From assembly GCA_964442355.1 (NCBI GenBank), contig CAYTZS010000025.1, positions 1 to 37,677 of the forward strand: DNA of 37,677 nt, written 5' to 3'. The stretch comes from UBA6168 sp964442355. Lineage in GTDB: Bacteria > Bacteroidota > Bacteroidia > Chitinophagales > Saprospiraceae. Shown one piece after another: positions 33,627-37,677 of the stretch (position 1 is the first letter of the stretch; each line of letters opens with the position of its first letter). Made by a program: the position numbers and the translations under genes. The notes beneath the pieces are model-generated. The model was not told the DNA's origin. It saw only the letters and a list, made by a program, of their open reading frames with translations, and did no database searches.

Positions 33627-36600
33627 ATGTTCCGATTTACTTACACCTTGCCCACGGGCCGGGCGCATGTTGCGTTCCCCCGTTTAGTGACCACCTTTTA
33701 CCCATTTGCAGCAGCACTTTCACTGCTTTTGCTCCTGCTGCACCCACAATTGGTTAACGGACAATGCACCACGATGATTTGCAACCAAAACGTGCAACTC
33801 TCGCTGGGCAACGACTGCACTGGGTCGGTCAACCCCTCGTACATCATCCAGAACAACTGGACTTGCCAGGGACCAATGACCATGACCTACTACGATGCCG
33901 CTGGCAACAACCTCGGCAACCTGCTCACCAGCGCCCAGCTTGGGCAAACGGTGAGCGTACACGTGAAACATACGTTCTCTGGCAATACGTGCTGGGGGTC
34001 GGTGTATGTGGTGGATGGCAAAAAGCCCGTCATCACAGTGGCAAACCAGACCCTCAACTGCACGGAAGACCCAAGCCCCGCTGCACTTGCTCAGCCAAAC
34101 GTGACGGACAATTGCAGCCCCGCTAACCAAATCACGCTCTCGCACCAAGACACGGTGCTCGATTTTGGCTGCGGCTACACGGGCTTTTCAGGATACTTTG
34201 ACCCAAGCAACTGGAACATTTGCTTAACGAATACTGGGGATGGTGGGGTAGATGTCTCGGGAGCTCCCGATTCTGTGTTGGTCGAAGGGGCCAACAACTC
34301 CCCGATTAGCAGCACGTCTTCGTACGTGACGAGGTTCAAAATCGTCATTCCAACGGAGGGTTACGTGAGCTTTGACTGGAGTAGTTTTGGGGGCTCCTCT
34401 TTTTCTGACGAGGGGTTCTACCTCACCATCAACAACTGGTGCATCCGGCTGTCCAACGATACGACGCAGATGGGCACCTACACCACCGGGCTGTTGCAGC
34501 CCGGCGACGTGCTTTCATTCGAACAACTTTCGAACGGAGGCGCCAACGCCAACACCACTACCATTTTCAATTTCCATTTCCAAACCCTCGCATGGAAAGT
34601 CATCCAGCGCAAATGGACCGCCACCGACGCCTGGGGCAACATCGCCACCAAGGTGCAGACCATCACCCTGAACCGGGCAACGCTCTCGCAAATCCATTTT
34701 CCGCTCAACCGGGATGGAGTACAAGCCCCAATGCTCGCATGTGGTGCAACGGCCTCAGACCCCAGCATTACGGGCGCTCCGTTCGTGGACGAAGACGGCA
34801 ACCTCAGCACCACCGATGACCAGTTCGATGTGGACAATGGCGACTGTTTTTTCAACCTCACACACACCGACCAAGTTATCCAAACCTGCGAGGGCAGTGA
34901 GCTGATTCTTCGAAAATGGACGGTGATTGATGACTGTTCTGGCAATTTCGTGGAGCACACGCAGCTCATCAAGTTGTTCGACATCACGCCGCCGACCATC
35001 ACCTGCCCGCCTTCCACCACCGTCAGCACGGATGATTTTGGCTGTTTTGGCATCATCAACCTGCCTGCGGCAACGGCCGTGGACGACTGCTCGGCAGCCA
35101 TCACCATCAACCCAACTTGGAGCTTTGGCAACGGATTCGGGCCCTTCGGGAACGTCCCGCAAGGTACCCACACCGTCACTTACCAAGCTACCGACGCCTG
35201 CGGCAACACTTCGAGCTGCACCACCAGCATCACCGTGCAGGACCAAGTAGCCCCAACAATGATATGCCAAGGCTACACAGTGACGTCCGTCACCAACATG
35301 GGCGATGCCACGGTTTACGCCAACTTCCTCGACGCTGGCAGCTACGACCATTGCTGCATTCAAAACTATGAAGTAAAACGGGCTAACCAGCCCAACTCGG
35401 CTTTTGCGCCGAGCATCGTCGTCACCTGCGCAGACCTGCCCGCCAGCACGGTGCTGGTCACGCTGCGGGTCACAGACTGCCACGGCAATTCCAACACTTG
35501 CGATGTGACAGTAAACGTTCACGACGAACTGCCCCCGATGGTCGTTCCACCTGCCGATGTGGTAGTTGACTGCAACACCGACCTCTCCGACCTTTCGCAG
35601 TTCGGTCAGCCCAGCGTTTTCGACAACTGCTCGTTTACCCTCACCGAAACTGTCGCGCCCAACGTCACGAACTGCGGGCAGGGCACGGTCACGAGGGTTT
35701 TCACCGCCACCGACCCCAGCGGCAATACCACATCGGCGCAGCAGGTTATCCACCTCGTAAACCAAAACCCTTGGAATGCCAACGGCAACCAAATCATTTG
35801 GCCACAGGACTACCAGTCGCAAGCTTGCAGCGGGGAATCGCTGGAGCCGTTCGACCTGCCCTACCCCTTCAACGGCCCAACGCTTTTGGGGCAAAACGGT
35901 TGTGAGGATGTGGCTGTCAACTACGTGGACGAGATTTTCTGGATTTCAGAGCCTGCCTGTTACAAAATCCTGCGCACTTGGACCATCCTCGACTGGTGTG
36001 TTTACCAAGCCAATTCCAACAACCCAGCAGGCATGTGGACGCATACACAACTTATCGAAGTCGTTGACAATCAAGCACCTGTGTTCGAAAACCCACCTGC
36101 GGTGATTGCGGGCACGAGCGGTGCAGGTTGCACCGGCAACGTGCTGCTACCACTGCCCTCGGTAAGCGATTGCAGCAACCACGTGACCATCACAGCCAGC
36201 GGCTCGCTTGGTAGCGGTTTTTCGTTCCAAAACGTGCCAGCCGGTGCTTACCCGATGACCTACTTCGCCAGCGACGGCTGCGGGAACACCTCGCAGCACA
36301 GCTTCACTGTGACCATCGGAGACAATGGCGCCCCAACGGCCTACTGCACCAACGGCATCGTCGTGACGCTGGATGCCCAAGGCCAGGGCAGCCTCGCAGC
36401 ACAACTGCTCAACCTCAACAGCTCCGACGACTGCGCACCTGCGAGCAGCCTCCAGTTCAGCTTTTCGCAAAACACTGCCGACAACATGCAGCTTTTCACC
36501 TGTGCCGATGTAGGCCCGAACCTCGTGCAGCTTTGGGTGACCGACCCCGGTGGCAACGCTGATTTTTGTGAAACGACCGTGGCCGTGCTCGATAATCCGG

Positions 36601-37677
36601 TGGTTTGCGGAGCAAATATTGACCTCGGCGGCATGATTCAGACGCCAGCGGGCGCTCCTGTCGGGCTTGTGTCGGTGAACATCTCCGGCGTGATTATGCC
36701 AGCTGCTACTACACAAGCTGGCGTTGGTAGCTACAGCTTCTTGGGGTTGCCTGTGGGTGGCGACTTCACCATCACCCCCAGTAAAAATTCAGGGATACTC
36801 AACGGTGTGACGGCTTTTGATTTGGCAAAAATCAACGAGCATATTTTGGGCGTGACGCCGTTCACGGAGGCTTGGCAGTTGATTGCAGCCGATGCCAACA
36901 ACTCCAGCTTGGTGACTGCAGCCGACCTCGTGGCCATTCAAAGCGTGATTCTCCACGTCGTTGATGATTTCCCAAATGGCACCCCTTCGTGGCGATTTGT
37001 GCCAGCAATCCATATTTTCGCCAACACGATGAGCCCCTGGCCATTTCCAGAAGAGCTTTCGCTGAACGACGTTGCGCAGGATAACCTTGGCGTGCATTTC
37101 ACAGGCATAAAAACAGGTGATGTAAATGGCAATGCCAACCCAGCTTTTTTGGTGGGGAACGAGCAGGTAGCACTGAACGCTGAGGCACAACTTGAGGGGA
37201 GAGAAGGAGGGGTTTTCAAGGTAAAAACAGAAAACAAACAGCTAAAAAAAGACGAAGTCGTCGAAGTTCAATTTGAAATGGATGATGCCGCCGCTTGGCA
37301 GTTTACACTGCGACTCGACCCACAACTAGTTGAATTTCAGGACTTTGTACAACAAAATACGACTGCTCTCGCCCCGAAGGTTAATACATTGAGGAGTGCC
37401 GAGGGGTTGGTTTCCATGCTTCATTTTGGCAGGGTGCCTGTCATGAATTTTACACTGAAAATAAAGGCACTTGAAGCGGTGAGTCTCAAAGATGCCCTGC
37501 AAATTGGCCATGAAATGACGCCAGCCGCCGCTTGGAATTACGCCGACGAGCAATTGAAAGTGGTGCTGGACTTTGAAGAAAAACGAGGTGTTTCAGACTT
37601 ACCGATGTTGCTGGTTTGCCAGCCAAATCCCTTCTCGGAGCAAGCCACTATCTCATTCAGCATGCCCGAAGATGGTT
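33627..37677 (+). CDS. Giant secreted protein with HYR-like, dockerin-like and cohesin-like modules (3' end outside window)
   Basis: I read the frame from ATG 33627 to the window edge without a stop, 1350 codons. The N terminus has a long basic leader, then a hydrophobic core (AAALSLLLLL) and cleavage near LVNGQ, fitting a signal peptide. Residues about 45-1000 are cysteine-rich beta modules with HYR-like features, including ITCPPSTTVSTDDFG (near 458), VPQGTHTVTYQATDACGN, and repeated DNCS or DDCS. Around 1000-1055 is a CarboxypepD-reg-like beta domain (GGMIQTPAG to GSYSFLGLP). Residues 1060-1110 resemble a dockerin pair (GVTAFDLAKINEHILG and DANNSSLVTAADLVAIQ), closed by TGDVNGNANP. Residues about 1211-1310 look cohesin-like (WQFTLRLDPQLVEFQDF). 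The end, CQPNPFSEQATISFSM, begins a T9SS sorting domain, so only some 60-70 residues are probably missing. Likely a surface adhesin. Confidence 0.88.
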   Translation, partial: MFRFTYTLPTGRAHVAFPRLVTTFYPFAAALSLLLLLLHPQLVNGQCTTMICNQNVQLSLGNDCTGSVNPSYIIQNNWTCQGPMTMTYYDAAGNNLGNLLTSAQLGQTVSVHVKHTFSGNTCWGSVYVVDGKKPVITVANQTLNCTEDPSPAALAQPNVTDNCSPANQITLSHQDTVLDFGCGYTGFSGYFDPSNWNICLTNTGDGGVDVSGAPDSVLVEGANNSPISSTSSYVTRFKIVIPTEGYVSFDWSSFGGSSFSDEGFYLTINNWCIRLSNDTTQMGTYTTGLLQPGDVLSFEQLSNGGANANTTTIFNFHFQTLAWKVIQRKWTATDAWGNIATKVQTITLNRATLSQIHFPLNRDGVQAPMLACGATASDPSITGAPFVDEDGNLSTTDDQFDVDNGDCFFNLTHTDQVIQTCEGSELILRKWTVIDDCSGNFVEHTQLIKLFDITPPTITCPPSTTVSTDDFGCFGIINLPAATAVDDCSAAITINPTWSFGNGFGPFGNVPQGTHTVTYQATDACGNTSSCTTSITVQDQVAPTMICQGYTVTSVTNMGDATVYANFLDAGSYDHCCIQNYEVKRANQPNSAFAPSIVVTCADLPASTVLVTLRVTDCHGNSNTCDVTVNVHDELPPMVVPPADVVVDCNTDLSDLSQFGQPSVFDNCSFTLTETVAPNVTNCGQGTVTRVFTATDPSGNTTSAQQVIHLVNQNPWNANGNQIIWPQDYQSQACSGESLEPFDLPYPFNGPTLLGQNGCEDVAVNYVDEIFWISEPACYKILRTWTILDWCVYQANSNNPAGMWTHTQLIEVVDNQAPVFENPPAVIAGTSGAGCTGNVLLPLPSVSDCSNHVTITASGSLGSGFSFQNVPAGAYPMTYFASDGCGNTSQHSFTVTIGDNGAPTAYCTNGIVVTLDAQGQGSLAAQLLNLNSSDDCAPASSLQFSFSQNTADNMQLFTCADVGPNLVQLWVTDPGGNADFCETTVAVLDNPVVCGANIDLGGMIQTPAGAPVGLVSVNISGVIMPAATTQAGVGSYSFLGLPVGGDFTITPSKNSGILNGVTAFDLAKINEHILGVTPFTEAWQLIAADANNSSLVTAADLVAIQSVILHVVDDFPNGTPSWRFVPAIHIFANTMSPWPFPEELSLNDVAQDNLGVHFTGIKTGDVNGNANPAFLVGNEQVALNAEAQLEGREGGVFKVKTENKQLKKDEVVEVQFEMDDAAAWQFTLRLDPQLVEFQDFVQQNTTALAPKVNTLRSAEGLVSMLHFGRVPVMNFTLKIKALEAVSLKDALQIGHEMTPAAAWNYADEQLKVVLDFEEKRGVSDLPMLLVCQPNPFSEQATISFSMPEDG

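Noticed and set aside
34755..35894. Open frame of 379 codons on the minus strand
   Set aside because: It is a shadow of the plus-strand giant protein that is open from 33627 to the window end and has clear HYR-like motifs across this stretch.

Overview
The window looks like a chromosomal segment from a Bacteroidota member, most likely a Saprospira/Haliscomenobacter/Lewinella-type organism. This is inferred from gene content, not a database match. The evidence is four secreted proteins ending in (or running into) type IX secretion (T9SS) type A sorting domains, SprB-repeat and HYR adhesin modules, TAnnTTTG-type -7 promoter elements typical of the phylum, and a moderately GC-balanced genome with tight operons. 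No tRNA, rRNA, CRISPR array, insertion sequence or prophage was seen.

Layout. 2-1243 is the C-terminal half of ClpB with an unusual extension. 1538-5251 holds two tandem paralogous T9SS cargo proteins with a PA (protease-associated) domain and no visible protease domain. They are closed by a double palindrome and a bidirectional terminator. On the minus strand follow a secreted MORN-repeat/caspase-like protease (5386-7047) and a very large NtrY-like membrane histidine kinase (7167-11069). 11395-13431 is a lipoprotein dipeptidyl peptidase III (M49). 13532-15707 is a convergent type II restriction-modification pair: a TdeIII-like endonuclease and a C5-cytosine methyltransferase with an N-terminal helix-turn-helix. 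15795-20320 is housekeeping: uppP, rpsT, an EthD-like protein, a YbiT-like ABC-F ATPase and a CvfB-like S1 protein. 20470-21483 is an App1-like phosphatase.

21723-26440 reads as one operon: NhaD antiporter, a 46-residue single-span membrane protein, a CPA-type cation/proton antiporter, an OmpR-type response regulator and a histidine kinase, with ATGA overlaps at two junctions. This suggests sodium/pH homeostasis with its own two-component control. 26441-27079 is a gene-free stretch rich in hairpins that ends in an intrinsic terminator just before a giant adhesin, and may encode a structured RNA or leader.

27080-37677 is a cell-surface region. It holds an 1841-residue SprB/Ig-like/HYR adhesin, a small membrane-anchored coiled-coil protein, and a second giant secreted protein (33627 to beyond the window edge). 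The second protein stays open for 1350 codons and carries HYR-like, dockerin-like and cohesin-like modules before its sorting domain. All domain calls were made by eye; none was confirmed by a profile search.
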